Shown here in pieces: positions 1 to 9,288 of a stretch of 64,000 bases of DNA (positions are counted from its first letter, which is position 1; every line of letters starts with the position of its first letter). The position numbers and the translations under genes were made by a program. The stretch comes from Aquibium oceanicum. Its GTDB lineage: Bacteria > Pseudomonadota > Alphaproteobacteria > Rhizobiales > Rhizobiaceae. The stretch is from the NCBI RefSeq assembly GCF_001889605.1, contig NZ_CP018171.1, positions 3,184,501 through 3,248,500 on the forward strand, read 5' to 3'. The notes under the pieces are model-generated. The model did not search any database, was not told where the DNA came from, and saw nothing but the letters and a program-made list of their open reading frames with translations.

Positions 1-25
1 GGAAAACTCATAGATCGGAAAGATT

Positions 26-51
26 GCCGGCGAAGCTTTCGCTCCGCCGGC
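26..51 (-). terminator. Hairpin downstream of the VWA gene
   Basis: An 11-bp inverted repeat with one mismatch (GCCGGCGAAGC / GCTCCGCCGGC) around a four-base loop lies about 75 bases past the stop of the minus-strand VWA gene. Read on the minus strand it is followed by AATCTTTCC, a weak T-containing tail. It is a plausible Rho-independent terminator. I see no gene in bases 1-126. Confidence 0.4.
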
Positions 52-126
52 TGCCTCACCCGCCCATGGGACGCTCGCACGCCTCGCCGCAGATCGCGGC
101 CAAGTGCACGGCGCCCCGCACCGCCA

Positions 127-2166
127 CTACCGCCTCGTGTCGAGCGCCGAGGCGAGGCGTATGAGCTGGAGGAACTCCGCGCGGTAGCCGAACGGGTCGG
201 CGCCGCGCGCGGCAGTGGCGATCTCCATGATCCGGTCGTAGCCGAAGCCGGCCGTCTGGTCGGTATTGCGGAGCTTCTGCCCGAAGGCGGCGACCGCCAC
301 CGAGAAGCGTTGGTCGGCACTCGCCTTCGCAAGCGAATCGATCTCGTTGGCCGGCGTCACCGGCGTCTCGATCAGCTTCGAAACGTCCTCGTCCGGCAGC
401 TTGTAGCGGATCTTCACGAAGCCGTACTCGTCGCCATGCGCGATGCCAGTGGCATTGTCGGTCTTCGCCTCGCCGTAGCGCAGGTCGTCGATCACGCGCG
501 CCGGGCTGCCCGCCGGCGTGATCTCATAGATCGCGGTCACCGAATGGCCCGAGCCGATGTCGCCGGCGTCGACGCGGTCGTTGTTGAAATCCTCGCGCGC
601 CAGCGCCCGCGTCTCGTAGCCGATCAGCCGGTATTCGGCGACGGTCGCCGGATTGAACTCGACCTGGATCTTCACGTCCTTGGCGATCGGGAAGAGCGTC
701 GAGGAAGCCTTCTGCACGAGCGTCTTTTCGGCCTCCGCCAGCGTGTCGATATAGGCCGCCGTGCCATTGCCGTTCTGGGCGATCGTCTGCATCATCTGGT
801 CGTTGTAATTGCCCCGGCCGAAGCCGAAGACCGAAAGGAAAACATTGCTCTGGCGCTTTTCCTCGATCAGGCGCTTCAGATCCTCGTCCGAGGTCTGACC
901 GACGTTGAAATCGCCATCGGTGGCCAGAAGCACGCGGTTCACCCCGCCCTCGACGAAGTTTTCCGAAGCCAGCCGGTAGGCCTCGCGCAGCCCCGCTTCG
1001 CCCGCCGTCGAGCCGCCCGCGTCGAGCCTTTCGAGCGCGGCGAGGATCTTCGATTTCTCAGACCCCTTGGTGGGTTCGAGCACGGTTCCGGCGCTGCCGG
1101 CATAGGTCACGATCGAGATCGTGTCCTCGTCCGTCATCCGGTCGACCAGCAGCCGGAAGGCGCTCTTCAGCAGCGGCAGCTTGTCGGACTGGTTCATCGA
1201 GCCGGACGTGTCGATCAGGAAGACGAGGTTCGACGCCGGTCGCACCGCCGGCTGCACGTCGTAGCCCTTGATCGCGACGTGCATCAGCTTGGTGTGCTCG
1301 TTCCACGGCGTCGGCATCACCGTCACGGTCGAGTTGAACGGCACGGCCGCGCTCTTCGGCCCCTTCCAGTCGTAGGGGAAGTAGTTGACCATCTCCTCGA
1401 CCCGCACCGTGTCGGCCTGCGGCAGGATGCCATTCTTCAGCGAGGCGCGGACGAAGGAATAGGAGGCTGTGTCCACGTCGATGGAGAAGGTCGAAACCGG
1501 GTCCTCCTGCACCGACTTCACCGGATTGGTGTTGAAGGCCTCGACGCGGTCGCGGTTCTCCTCCGCCTCGGGGATCGTGTCGGACGGCGCGACGATGCCG
1601 ACAGGCGCCGGCGGTGCAGCCGACAGTTTCGCCGTGCCGCCGTCGAGGTTGCGGGTCCCCCGCGAGGAAACCTTCGGCGAAGGGGCCGCGGCGGGCGCCG
1701 GCGCGAGGGCCTCCGCGGCGCGATCCTGCTGAATGGCCTGCGGTCCGGCCCCCGGCCCGATCAGCGACAAGTTGTCCGAGGTCTCTTCCGCTGCCCGCTG
1801 CGTGGGGGCGGACGGGCCCGACGGGGCTGCACCGGTCCCTTTCGTGTCGCCCCCATTGACGAAGACGCTGCTGCCGCTGCGCGACAGAGGTCCCTCGGTC
1901 ACCAGTTGGTAGGCGGCATAACCTGCGATCGGCAGCGCCAGCACGCTGGCGATCGCGGCGGGCGATAAAAACTTGCGGTCCATGATCCTGCTCCAAAGCC
2001 TCGTTGCTCTGGTGCTGAGACGAACCTGCCGGTGCGATCCTTGGGTCGCGGTCGAAGAGTTTTCGTCGAAGGCCTCCATCGCGGCGGCCACTGCGCGCTC
2101 GCGCGCCGCCTCGTCGGGCTTCGGCGGCTGCGCCTTTCGCAGGATATCGAATTCGTCCCTTGCCAT
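127..2166 (-). CDS. VWA domain protein (YfbK type, DUF3520 C-terminus), membrane-anchored
   Basis: The product is 679 aa. Residues 1-60 are charged and start MARDEFDILRK. One hydrophobic segment (about 65-85, FLSPAAIASVLALPIAGYAA) is followed by an Ala/Pro-rich linker. Then come a YfbK-type N-terminal region (VSTFSIDVDTASYSFVR) and a von Willebrand A domain with the metal site DTSGSM, and a DUF3520-like C-terminus. Known YfbK proteins are surface or periplasmic VWA proteins of unclear function. The start was chosen because it lies two bases after the stop of the sigma-factor gene; the frame is open further upstream but would overlap that gene. The short cytosolic head plus single membrane helix, directly behind an ECF sigma gene, suggests an anti-sigma-like sensor. 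That is inference. Confidence 0.85.
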   Translation of the reverse strand: MARDEFDILRKAQPPKPDEAARERAVAAAMEAFDENSSTATQGSHRQVRLSTRATRLWSRIMDRKFLSPAAIASVLALPIAGYAAYQLVTEGPLSRSGSSVFVNGGDTKGTGAAPSGPSAPTQRAAEETSDNLSLIGPGAGPQAIQQDRAAEALAPAPAAAPSPKVSSRGTRNLDGGTAKLSAAPPAPVGIVAPSDTIPEAEENRDRVEAFNTNPVKSVQEDPVSTFSIDVDTASYSFVRASLKNGILPQADTVRVEEMVNYFPYDWKGPKSAAVPFNSTVTVMPTPWNEHTKLMHVAIKGYDVQPAVRPASNLVFLIDTSGSMNQSDKLPLLKSAFRLLVDRMTDEDTISIVTYAGSAGTVLEPTKGSEKSKILAALERLDAGGSTAGEAGLREAYRLASENFVEGGVNRVLLATDGDFNVGQTSDEDLKRLIEEKRQSNVFLSVFGFGRGNYNDQMMQTIAQNGNGTAAYIDTLAEAEKTLVQKASSTLFPIAKDVKIQVEFNPATVAEYRLIGYETRALAREDFNNDRVDAGDIGSGHSVTAIYEITPAGSPARVIDDLRYGEAKTDNATGIAHGDEYGFVKIRYKLPDEDVSKLIETPVTPANEIDSLAKASADQRFSVAVAAFGQKLRNTDQTAGFGYDRIMEIATAARGADPFGYRAEFLQLIRLASALDTRR

Positions 2167-2168
2167 GA

Positions 2169-2729
2169 TCAGTCTTCCCGCGCCTCGGACATCAGCGTCT
2201 TCAGCCGCTTCTTCGCTTCGTGGATGTGCCACGACACGGTCGCTTCCGCGCATCCCATGACATCCGAGGCCGCGTCGTGGCTCAGGCCTTCGCCATAGAC
2301 CAGGAGCACGGCCTCGCACTGCTTGGGCGGAAGTTGCCGCACCGCCTCCCACAGACGATCGGCTGCATCTTCCGGCTCCGGACCGGTCGCCGCGTCCACC
2401 AACGCGTGGACGGCGTAGGCCTGCGTCTTTGCGCTCTCGCGCGAAAGTTTTCGTCCGTGGTCGCGCGCCGCGTTCAGCGTCAGCTGGTAGAGCCAGGTGG
2501 TGAAGCGGCCCTCGCCGCGAAAACCACGGATCGCCTTGCCGAGCCTGACGCAGACCTCCTGCGCGATGTCTTCCGCATCTGCCTTGCGCCCACACCAGCG
2601 CCAGGCCACCCGGTAGATGAAGTCGTAGTGCCTCGCGACCAGCCGTGCGAACGCCGCGCGGTCGCCCTCGCGCGCCAGCGCGAGAAGGTCGCGATCGTCC
2701 GGTTCGGCTTCTGCAAGCATCGCCTTCAT
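2169..2729 (-). CDS. ECF-family RNA polymerase sigma factor
   Basis: The product is 186 aa from the ATG at 2729. Region 2 is seen in FARLVARHYDFIYRVAWRW followed by ADAEDIAQEV. Region 4 has LPPKQCEAVLLVYGEGLSHDA and a helix-turn-helix (ATVSWHIHEAKKRL). Length and layout fit group 4 (ECF) sigma factors. The frame continues upstream to 2822, but that would run into the neighbouring acetyltransferase gene, so the inner start is preferred; an ATG nine bases further in is also possible. It is followed after two bases by the membrane-anchored VWA gene, an arrangement typical of a sigma factor with its regulator. The target promoter is unknown. Confidence 0.9.
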   Translation of the reverse strand: MKAMLAEAEPDDRDLLALAREGDRAAFARLVARHYDFIYRVAWRWCGRKADAEDIAQEVCVRLGKAIRGFRGEGRFTTWLYQLTLNAARDHGRKLSRESAKTQAYAVHALVDAATGPEPEDAADRLWEAVRQLPPKQCEAVLLVYGEGLSHDAASDVMGCAEATVSWHIHEAKKRLKTLMSEARED

Positions 2730-2784
2730 TTGCACCTGTGACGAAGCGGGTGCGCCATTCCTTGGGCGGTTCGCGAAATAATCG

Positions 2785-3333
2785 TCACGCGATCCGGGCC
2801 GGGTTGCCTCGGGCCGTCGCACCTTCGGGTACGTCTTTGGTCACCACCGAGCCCGCGCCGACGATCGCCCGGTCGCCGATCGTCACGCCGGGCAGGATGA
2901 TTGCACCGCCGCCGATCCAGACGTCCTTGCCGATCGTCACCGGCCTCGCCTGCTCCAGCCCCGCCGCGCGCTTCACCGGGTCGCGATGATGGTCGGCACA
3001 GTAGATCTGCACCGCCGGTCCGAGCATCGTCCTCGTGCCGATGGTCACCCGCGCCGTATCGAGGATCACGCAGCCCGAATTAATGAACACACCGTCGGCC
3101 AGGAAGATGTTGAAGCCGTAGGGGCAATGGAACGGCGCCTCGATCAGGACGTCCTCTCCCATGCCTCCGAAAAGTGCCGCCAGAAGCGGCGCGACCGGCC
3201 CGCGGGCTGCCGGCGCCAGCGTGTTGTGGGAGTGCACCGCGGCCTTCGCCGTCTCGCGCAGTGCGTCGAGTTCCGGGTCGACGCAGCAATACCACTCACC
3301 CGCCGCCATCTTCTCGCGTTCAGTTGATGTCAT
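2785..3333 (-). CDS. Maltose/galactoside O-acetyltransferase-like hexapeptide protein
   Basis: The product is 182 aa. The N-terminal Mac domain ([18 protein letters not shown]) is followed by left-handed beta-helix hexapeptide repeats and ends [20 protein letters not shown], typical of the Maa/NodL/LacA family that acetylates sugars from acetyl-CoA. The catalytic His is probably in the segment CADHHRDP. The start MTSTEREKM was chosen because it sits exactly at the domain boundary; the upstream in-frame extension is low-complexity and overlaps the divergent promoter region of the cyclase gene. The sugar substrate cannot be told. Confidence 0.88.
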   Translation of the reverse strand: MTSTEREKMAAGEWYCCVDPELDALRETAKAAVHSHNTLAPAARGPVAPLLAALFGGMGEDVLIEAPFHCPYGFNIFLADGVFINSGCVILDTARVTIGTRTMLGPAVQIYCADHHRDPVKRAAGLEQARPVTIGKDVWIGGGAIILPGVTIGDRAIVGAGSVVTKDVPEGATARGNPARIA

Positions 3334-3463
3334 GAGGCCTCCCGGCGGTCTTGTGGAAGGCGCGTTCCGGGACCACATAGGGGCCGGGTCGGACCGCGCC
3401 GGCTCCCGTCCTTTCCCGTCCAAGCCCGGTCTGAATGGACACCTCCCGCATGCGTCGGTATCT

Positions 3464-5257
3464 ATGAATGGAATCGCAGAACAGGGGAAGACCGCAAGCG
3501 TGAGCCAGCTTCGCGTCCAGCGCCGGCTCGCGGCGATCCTGGTGGCTGACGTCGTCGGCTACAGCCGCCTGATGCGCGCAGACGAGAGCGCGACGCTCGA
3601 CAGGCTGATGCGGCTGCGGCGCGAACTGATCGACCCCAAGCTCGCCGAATATGGCGGCCGCCTGGTCAAGTCGACCGGCGACGGCTTTCTCGGCGAATTC
3701 CCAAGCGCCGTCGACGCGGTCCAGTACGCCGTCGACATTCAGCGCGAGATCCGCCGCCGCAACTTCGACGTCGAGGCTGACGAGCGCATGGACCTTCGCA
3801 TCGGCATCAATGTCGGCGACGTGGTCGTGGAAGGCGACGACCTCTACGGCGACGGCGTCAACGTCGCCGCCCGCATCGAAGGCATCGCCCAGGCCGGCGG
3901 CATCTGCATCTCGGCAACCGTGCACGACCAGGTGAAGGACAAGCTCGACCTCTCCTTCGAGGACCGCGGTCTGCGCGAGGTCAAGAACCTGTCGGAGCCG
4001 GTGCGCACCTACAGCGTCGGCCTCGACGCACCTGCCGAAGGCGAGGCCGGCCCGCGCCGCATGGTCATCGCCGACACCCCGTCGATAGCAGTCCTCCCTT
4101 TCGACAACATGAGCGGCGATCCGGACCAGGATTATTTCTCCGACGGCATCTCCGAAGACATCATTACCGACCTGTCGAAGCTGTCGTCGCTGATGGTCAT
4201 CGCGCGCAATTCATCCTTCACCTACAAGGGCCGCGCGGTCGACGTGAAGCAGGTCGCGCGCGACCTCGGCGTCCGCCACGTGCTCGAAGGCAGCGTGCGC
4301 AAGGCCGGCAACCGCGTGCGCGTCACCGCGCAGCTCATCGACGGCGCCACCGGCGGCCACGTCTGGGCCGAGCGCTACGACCGCGTGCTGGAGGACATCT
4401 TCGCCATCCAGGACGAGATCACCATGAACATCGTCCAGGAGCTGAAGGTCCGCCTCAAGCTCGACGAAAAGGACCGCATCGGCGGGCGCGCCTCGCCCCA
4501 CGTCCAGGCCTACGACCTGACGCTGCGCGGCCGCGACCTCCTGAGCAAGGTAAACCGCGAGCGGCTGATGGAAGCCTCGAGTCTCTTCGAGCAGGCCGTC
4601 AAGCTCGATCCGCAGCTCACCTTCGCGCGCTCGGGTCTGGCCTTCGCCAACATCCTGGCTTACGTCAACAACTGGACGGAACACCCGAAGGAGACTCTGG
4701 AATTCGCGCTCGCCACGGCGCGCAAGGCGGTCGAGCTCGGCCCCGAGGACGCTCTCGCGCACCGTGCGCTGGCGGTAACCCTGCTCTGGGAGCGCGATCT
4801 GGAAAATGCCGCCGCAGCACTCGACAAGGCGGCCGAACTCAGCCCCGGTGACGCCGAAACCCTGGTCACGCGCGGCAACATGCTGGTCTACCTGCACCAG
4901 CCGGATGAGGCGATCGCCAACCTCGAAAAGGCGATGCTGCTCAACCCGCGCTATCCCGACATGTGGCTGCACTTCCTCGGCCATGCCCACTTCATGCGCG
5001 GCGAATACGAGACGGCGGCGTCGATGATGCGCGAACGCATCGAAATGGCGCCCGAGACCGACATATCACGCGTGCTCCTCGCCTCCGCCTGCGGCCATCT
5101 CGGCCGCTTCGAGGAAGCCCGCGAGGTCTGGGAAGAGGTCTTCCGCGTCAATCCGAACTATTCGCTCGAACACCGCGGCCGCGTCCTCCCCTACAAGGAC
5201 CCCGCCGACTGGGAACGTGTCCTCGAAGGCCTGGCCAAGGCCGGGCTCACCGAGTAG
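3464..5257 (+). CDS. Class III adenylate/guanylate cyclase with TolB-like and TPR regions
   Basis: The product is 597 aa. A class III nucleotidyl cyclase domain occupies roughly residues 18-190, with metal-binding Asp in [13 protein letters not shown] and the second Asp in [12 protein letters not shown] middle region beginning [19 protein letters not shown] is the TolB/FlgO-like module common in rhizobial cyclases. The C-terminal third (about 350-597) is helical TPR repeats ([36 protein letters not shown]). There is no membrane segment, so the protein should be cytosolic. The ATG at 3464 was chosen because upstream in-frame codons read through the acetyltransferase gene on the other strand. 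Rhizobia carry many such paralogues; the signal sensed is unknown. Confidence 0.92.
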   Translation: MNGIAEQGKTASVSQLRVQRRLAAILVADVVGYSRLMRADESATLDRLMRLRRELIDPKLAEYGGRLVKSTGDGFLGEFPSAVDAVQYAVDIQREIRRRNFDVEADERMDLRIGINVGDVVVEGDDLYGDGVNVAARIEGIAQAGGICISATVHDQVKDKLDLSFEDRGLREVKNLSEPVRTYSVGLDAPAEGEAGPRRMVIADTPSIAVLPFDNMSGDPDQDYFSDGISEDIITDLSKLSSLMVIARNSSFTYKGRAVDVKQVARDLGVRHVLEGSVRKAGNRVRVTAQLIDGATGGHVWAERYDRVLEDIFAIQDEITMNIVQELKVRLKLDEKDRIGGRASPHVQAYDLTLRGRDLLSKVNRERLMEASSLFEQAVKLDPQLTFARSGLAFANILAYVNNWTEHPKETLEFALATARKAVELGPEDALAHRALAVTLLWERDLENAAAALDKAAELSPGDAETLVTRGNMLVYLHQPDEAIANLEKAMLLNPRYPDMWLHFLGHAHFMRGEYETAASMMRERIEMAPETDISRVLLASACGHLGRFEEAREVWEEVFRVNPNYSLEHRGRVLPYKDPADWERVLEGLAKAGLTE

Positions 5258-5261
5258 CCCC

Positions 5262-5960
5262 TCAAAGTCTGGCGAACGCCGCCATGTGGAACGCCTGCTG
5301 CCCGGCGGAATAGCGGTGTTCCACCCCGAACGGACACGCGTTGCGGTCGAGGCAGCCTGCCGACCGGCACGCCCCGCCTTGCGGCGAGCGCACATGCTCG
5401 ACGCAGCCGGCATAATCGAAACGCTCGATCGAATGCGCCGCGACCGGACAGGCCCTCAGGCACGGCTTGCCCTCGCAGGCATCGCACAAATGCACCGGCG
5501 CCCCCGCCTCGCCGCCATGGACGGCGAACGCCGACGCCAGCTTCTCGTAAAACAGGAGCGCTCCCCGATAGGCATGCCACAGCCCGTATTCGGGATGCAT
5601 GAGGATGCCGAGCGGCGATGGCTTTAGCCCTTCCGCCCGCATCGCCCATTGCTGGAAGGGCAGGTAAGGCCGGTCCGACGGGAAGACCGCCCTCGCCCCG
5701 AAGCGCCCCGCCACTGCCTCCAGGACTTCGCGCGACCACGCATCCAGCGGATCTGCTTGCGACGCAGACCGCCCCGCGCGCCAGCGCGAAAAATACGGCC
5801 AGAGCGTCCCGCCTGCGTGCCCGACGAGCACGACGCAGGCAGCCGGACGTCCGTCGGACCCGGCCGGCGCCTCCTCCGCGTGGAAATCCACACAGCCTCG
5901 CGCAATCAGACCGTGATTTGCAAGTTCTGTGGCGAGAGCGCCGGGATCGATCGCGGCCAT
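5262..5960 (-). CDS. 4Fe-4S ferredoxin-like protein, distantly QueG-like
   Basis: The product is 232 aa. The C-terminal half has two cysteine clusters, CDACEGKPCLRACPV and CVEHVRSPQGGACRSAGC...CPFG, consistent with one or two iron-sulfur clusters of dicluster-ferredoxin type. The N-terminal half has no motif I can name. It is shorter than epoxyqueuosine reductase (QueG), which has a similar C-terminal cluster region. It converges with the cyclase gene (four bases between stops). Upstream on the same strand is the dienelactone hydrolase, 28 bases away. Function unknown; probably electron transfer. Confidence 0.75.
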   Translation of the reverse strand: MAAIDPGALATELANHGLIARGCVDFHAEEAPAGSDGRPAACVVLVGHAGGTLWPYFSRWRAGRSASQADPLDAWSREVLEAVAGRFGARAVFPSDRPYLPFQQWAMRAEGLKPSPLGILMHPEYGLWHAYRGALLFYEKLASAFAVHGGEAGAPVHLCDACEGKPCLRACPVAAHSIERFDYAGCVEHVRSPQGGACRSAGCLDRNACPFGVEHRYSAGQQAFHMAAFARL

Positions 5961-5988
5961 CCCCTCACCGCCTCCCGCCTTGCGCCGC

Positions 5989-6720
5989 TCAGGCAGCCAG
6001 CGTCTCGTCGAGCAACGTGACCAGCCGCTTCCAGTGCCGTTCCGCGCCGGCCGCGTCGAACACGGAGTGGTCGGGCACGCACCAGCCGTGCTTCATGCCG
6101 ACATAGTTCTCGATCACGTGGTCGACCTCCGCCTCGCGCAGCGACCGTTCCAGGAGCCCCGCCTGCTCCGGCGGGAAGGACCCGTCGACGCCGGCCGCGC
6201 CGACATAGATGCGCCCCTTCATCTCGGCCGCGCGCTTGTGCGGGCTGTCCTCGGCGTCCGTCGCAAGGTTGCCGCCGTGAAAACTCGCCGCCGCGGCGAC
6301 ACGGTCGGGGTAAGCGGCGGCGGCGCTCAGCGCGCGCGCCCCGCCCATGCAGTAGCCGGTGACGCCCACCGGGCCGGAAAACCCCTCCGCCGAAAGCGCG
6401 TCGAGGAAAGCGCCGGTGTCGGCGATGGTCTTCGCCTGCGTGGTCTCGCGCATCATGCCGAAGAGCTGCGCCTTCTTGTGCTCGTCGGCGAACGCCTTGG
6501 TATCGAATTCGGGCTTGTCGGCGAAGCGGTAGAACAGGTCAGGCACCAGCACGGCGTATCCCTCCGCTACCAGCCGTCCCGCCATCTCGTCCAGCGCCGG
6601 CCGCAGGCCAAAAATGTCCATGTAGAGGATGACGGCCGCCTTGGCGTCGCCGTCCGGCATGAACAGGCCCGCCCGGCAGCTGCCGTCGGCGGTCTCGATC
6701 TGGATGGTGCGCTTGGTCAA
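5989..6720 (-). CDS. Dienelactone hydrolase family protein
   Basis: The product is 243 aa, alpha/beta hydrolase fold. The nucleophile motif is GYCMGG (Cys rather than Ser, as in dienelactone hydrolases). The acid and His fall near SFPPEQAG and KHGWCVPDHSVFD. These enzymes hydrolyse dienelactone or related esters in the cytosol. The start codon is TTG (MTKRTIQIETADG), supported by a GGAG about ten bases upstream and by homologous-looking N-terminal beta strands; no ATG occurs before residue 21. It lies between the ferredoxin-like gene and the cytochrome b561 gene on the same strand, with no clear functional link. Confidence 0.88.
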   Translation of the reverse strand: MTKRTIQIETADGSCRAGLFMPDGDAKAAVILYMDIFGLRPALDEMAGRLVAEGYAVLVPDLFYRFADKPEFDTKAFADEHKKAQLFGMMRETTQAKTIADTGAFLDALSAEGFSGPVGVTGYCMGGARALSAAAAYPDRVAAAASFHGGNLATDAEDSPHKRAAEMKGRIYVGAAGVDGSFPPEQAGLLERSLREAEVDHVIENYVGMKHGWCVPDHSVFDAAGAERHWKRLVTLLDETLAA

Positions 6721-6787
6721 GGATCAGGCTCCGGAAGGTTCAGGGTCCGGAGCCTTGTCGCATTGCCGGGGGCCGGCGGGCAAGCCT

Positions 6788-7363
6788 TCAGCGCGAGACC
6801 TGGCCGACCCAGCCGTGGGCCTTGCGGCGCTCCGGCCGGACCATGCGCGTCAGCACGTCGCTACGCAGCACGAAGTGCTGGTACAGCGCGCCGACGGCAT
6901 GCAGCACGACCGCGCCGATGATGAGGGGCTTCGCCAGTTCGTGCACTTCCGCCGCGGGCGCGATGCCGAAATACCAGGCCGCGACGCCGCTGAGCGGCAT
7001 GCCGAACATGAAGAGATAGAGGAGACCGTGGACGGTATGGGCGAGCACCTTCAGCCAGCGGTTCTCCTGGGCCGGCAGTAGCGGCACGCCGTGAACCAGC
7101 CGTATGCCGAAACGGATCGCCGCCAGCGCCAGGACGGCGAGACCGATATAGACGTGGATGTCGGCATTGAAGAGATCGTCCGCGCTCGCGTCCGTTCCGC
7201 GCCGGAAGGCCCGCCAGGCGGGCGCCATGTCCTCACCCAGGACAAGCTGGATGACGATCAGCGCGGCGATCGCCCAGTGGAGGACGATCTGGGCGGCGGT
7301 GTAGCCGGCGGGACGGCCGGTGGCGGTGGCGGCGGTGGCGGCGGTGGCGGCGGGGGCAGGCAT
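6788..7363 (-). CDS. Cytochrome b561 family protein
   Basis: The product is 191 aa. Four membrane helices are visible (QIVLHWAIAALIVIQLVLG; VYIGLAVLALAAIRFGIRLV; LAHTVHGLLYLFMFGMPLSG; PLIIGAVVLHAVGALYQHFV). Conserved histidines in helices 1, 3 and 4 fit the di-haem b561 fold of bacterial CybB proteins, which pass electrons from quinol in the inner membrane. The first 16 residues (Ala/Thr-rich) are encoded by a GGC-GGT repeat tract, so the exact N-terminus may vary. It is monocistronic in appearance, with a 270-base gap to the next gene. Confidence 0.9.
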   Translation of the reverse strand: MPAPAATAATAATATGRPAGYTAAQIVLHWAIAALIVIQLVLGEDMAPAWRAFRRGTDASADDLFNADIHVYIGLAVLALAAIRFGIRLVHGVPLLPAQENRWLKVLAHTVHGLLYLFMFGMPLSGVAAWYFGIAPAAEVHELAKPLIIGAVVLHAVGALYQHFVLRSDVLTRMVRPERRKAHGWVGQVSR

Positions 7364-7633
7364 GGCAGGATCCTTTCTATACCTCTCGTGCGAGAAGGCT
7401 TCAGAATGGTCCCGAGGCTAGGATGGCGGCTTGATCCGGAACAAGCCGGGCAATGTTTCGCAAGGTAAAGTTATGTAAAGTCCGGCCGGATCGGCCGCGG
7501 CGGGTGGTCGCGGAGGGCCACAAACTCCAGCGCCGCGCGCTCAGCGTGTCTTCGGCGGTCCGGAGAAGGCGCTTCTCCAGACTTCCTTGTGAATGATGTC
7601 GGCCACTTTAGCCCGGCCTGTCTCGGGCTCCCT
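7364..7633. other. Intergenic gap between cytochrome b561 and mttB
   Basis: No gene is seen. A perfect 7-bp hairpin GGAGAAG-GCG-CTTCTCC lies at 7562-7578 and a second inverted repeat (AGCCCG...CGGGCT) at 7610-7629. The latter sits just past the mttB stop on the minus strand and could end its transcript, although no T-run follows. The b561 promoter presumably lies at 7364-7480. Confidence 0.4.
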
Positions 7634-9208
7634 TCAAGTGAAGGCGTCGGGCATCGACTCCTTCTTGCGGGCGATGAAGTCCTTCAGCCCGTCGGCGATG
7701 CCCTCGTCCAGCGCCGGTGCCTCGTAGCTCTCGAGCCAGCGGCGCGCCAGTTCGTTGGCGCGGTTCTCCGCCCGCTTCTCGCCCTCGGCTAGCCACTGCT
7801 CGTAGGAATTGTTGTCGGCGATGGACGAGCGATAGAACGCGGTCTGGAAATTGGCCTGCGTGTGCGAGCAGCCGAGATAGTGGCTCCCCGGTCCCACTTC
7901 GCGGATGGCGTCCAGAGCCTGGCCGTTCTCGGAGAGATCGACGCCCTGGGCGAGCTTCTGCTGCATGCCGAGCTGGTCGATGTCCATCATGAACTTCTCG
8001 TAGCAGGAGGCGAGACCGCCCTCCAGCCAGCCGGCGGAGTGCAGCACGAAGTTGGTGCCCGCGAGCATCGTTGAGTTCAGCGTGTTGGCGCTCTCGTAGG
8101 CCGCCTGTGCGTCGGGCACCTTGGAGGCGCAGAGCGAGCCGCCCGTGCGGAACGGCAGGCCGAGCCGGCGCGCGAGCTGGCCGGCGCCGTAGGAGACCAG
8201 CGTCGGTTCGGGCGTCCCGAAGGTCGGCGCGCCCGACTGCATGGAGATCGACGAGGCAAAGGTACCGAACAAGACAGGCGCGCCCGGCCGCACCAGCTGC
8301 GTGAAGGCCGCGCCCGCCAGCACCTCGGCCAGCACCTGCGTCAGCGTGCCGGCCACCGTCACCGGGCTCATCGCGCCGGCCAGGATGAACGGCGTAATGA
8401 TCGTTGCCTGGTTGTTGCGGGCATAGACCTTCGCCGCGCCCAGCATCGTCTCGTCGAACACCATCGGCGAGTTGGCATTGATCAGGTTGATCACCACCGT
8501 GTTGTCCTCGACGAACTTCTCGCCGAACAGGATTTTGGCCATGTCGACCGTGTCCTGTGCCCGCTCCGGCGCGGTGACCGAGCCCATGAACGGCTTGTCC
8601 GACAGCGTCATGTGCGCGTGCACCATGTCGAGGTGGCGCTTGTTGACCGGCACGTCCACCGGCTCGCAAACCGTGCCGCCCGAATGGTGCAGCGACGGCG
8701 CCATGTAGGCGAGCTTCACGAAGTTGCGGAAGTCCTCGATCGTGGCGTAGCGCCGGTTGCCCTCGAGGTCGCGCACGAAGGGCGGCCCGTAGACGGGCGC
8801 GAACACGGTCGCATTGCCGCCGATCTGCACCGACCGGGCCGGATTGCGCGCATGCTGGGTGAACACCGGCGGAGCGCTCTTGAGCAGCGAGCGGCACAGC
8901 CCCTTGGGAAAGTGAACCCGCTCTCCCCGCACGTCGGCGCCTGCTTCGCGCCACATCGCCAGCGCTTCGGCATCGTCGCGGAATTCGATGCCGATCTCCT
9001 CCAGGATGAGGTCGGCATTGGCCTCGATCAGCGCCAGCCCCTCTTCGTCCAGCACCTCGTAGACCTTGATCTTGCGATCGACGAAGGACTGCTGGATGCC
9101 GGGTCCGCCTCCCGAGCGGGCGGCACGACGCGCCGTTGCGCCGCCGCGGTCGCCACGCGCACGCCGACCCGCGCCGGCCTGTTGTTCGGCTGCCAGATTG
9201 TCGTCCAT
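7634..9208 (-). CDS. mttB: MttB-family (non-pyrrolysine) corrinoid-dependent methylamine/betaine methyltransferase
   Basis: The product is 524 aa, the size of COG5598 trimethylamine methyltransferases. After a low-complexity head (residues 1-38) the TIM-barrel begins QSFVDRKIKVYEVLDEEGL; typical segments are PPFVRDLEGNRRYATIEDF, VNLI-type INANSPMVFDETMLGAAKVY and GPGSHYLGCSHTQANFQ. The frame has no internal amber codon, so unlike archaeal MttB it lacks pyrrolysine. Characterised relatives (MtgB, MtpB, MtcB) demethylate glycine betaine, proline betaine or carnitine and pass the methyl group to a corrinoid protein. The start MDDNLAAEQQ was chosen for its AGGATAGG ribosome site. It is transcribed away from its likely partner corrinoid protein at 9464. 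The substrate is not decided by sequence; a quaternary amine is likely. Confidence 0.9.
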   Translation of the reverse strand: MDDNLAAEQQAGAGRRARGDRGGATARRAARSGGGPGIQQSFVDRKIKVYEVLDEEGLALIEANADLILEEIGIEFRDDAEALAMWREAGADVRGERVHFPKGLCRSLLKSAPPVFTQHARNPARSVQIGGNATVFAPVYGPPFVRDLEGNRRYATIEDFRNFVKLAYMAPSLHHSGGTVCEPVDVPVNKRHLDMVHAHMTLSDKPFMGSVTAPERAQDTVDMAKILFGEKFVEDNTVVINLINANSPMVFDETMLGAAKVYARNNQATIITPFILAGAMSPVTVAGTLTQVLAEVLAGAAFTQLVRPGAPVLFGTFASSISMQSGAPTFGTPEPTLVSYGAGQLARRLGLPFRTGGSLCASKVPDAQAAYESANTLNSTMLAGTNFVLHSAGWLEGGLASCYEKFMMDIDQLGMQQKLAQGVDLSENGQALDAIREVGPGSHYLGCSHTQANFQTAFYRSSIADNNSYEQWLAEGEKRAENRANELARRWLESYEAPALDEGIADGLKDFIARKKESMPDAFT

Positions 9209-9288
9209 TGAACCTATCCTGAAACCGGGTCTCGGGCCCATCTCGGCCACGGTGCCGGATCGTAGCCATCGACCTTTTCCGAACCGTC

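Noticed and set aside
310-1968. Open frame opposite the VWA gene
   Set aside because: No motif, His/Arg-rich; the VWA frame on the other strand has clear domains.
7310-7355. GGC-GGT repeat tract as a tandem-repeat locus
   Set aside because: Short low-complexity coding for the N-terminus of cytochrome b561; no longer array.
7634-9208. Pyrrolysine-type MttB with read-through amber codon
   Set aside because: The frame has no in-frame TAG, so no pyrrolysine is required, and no pyl genes are seen.
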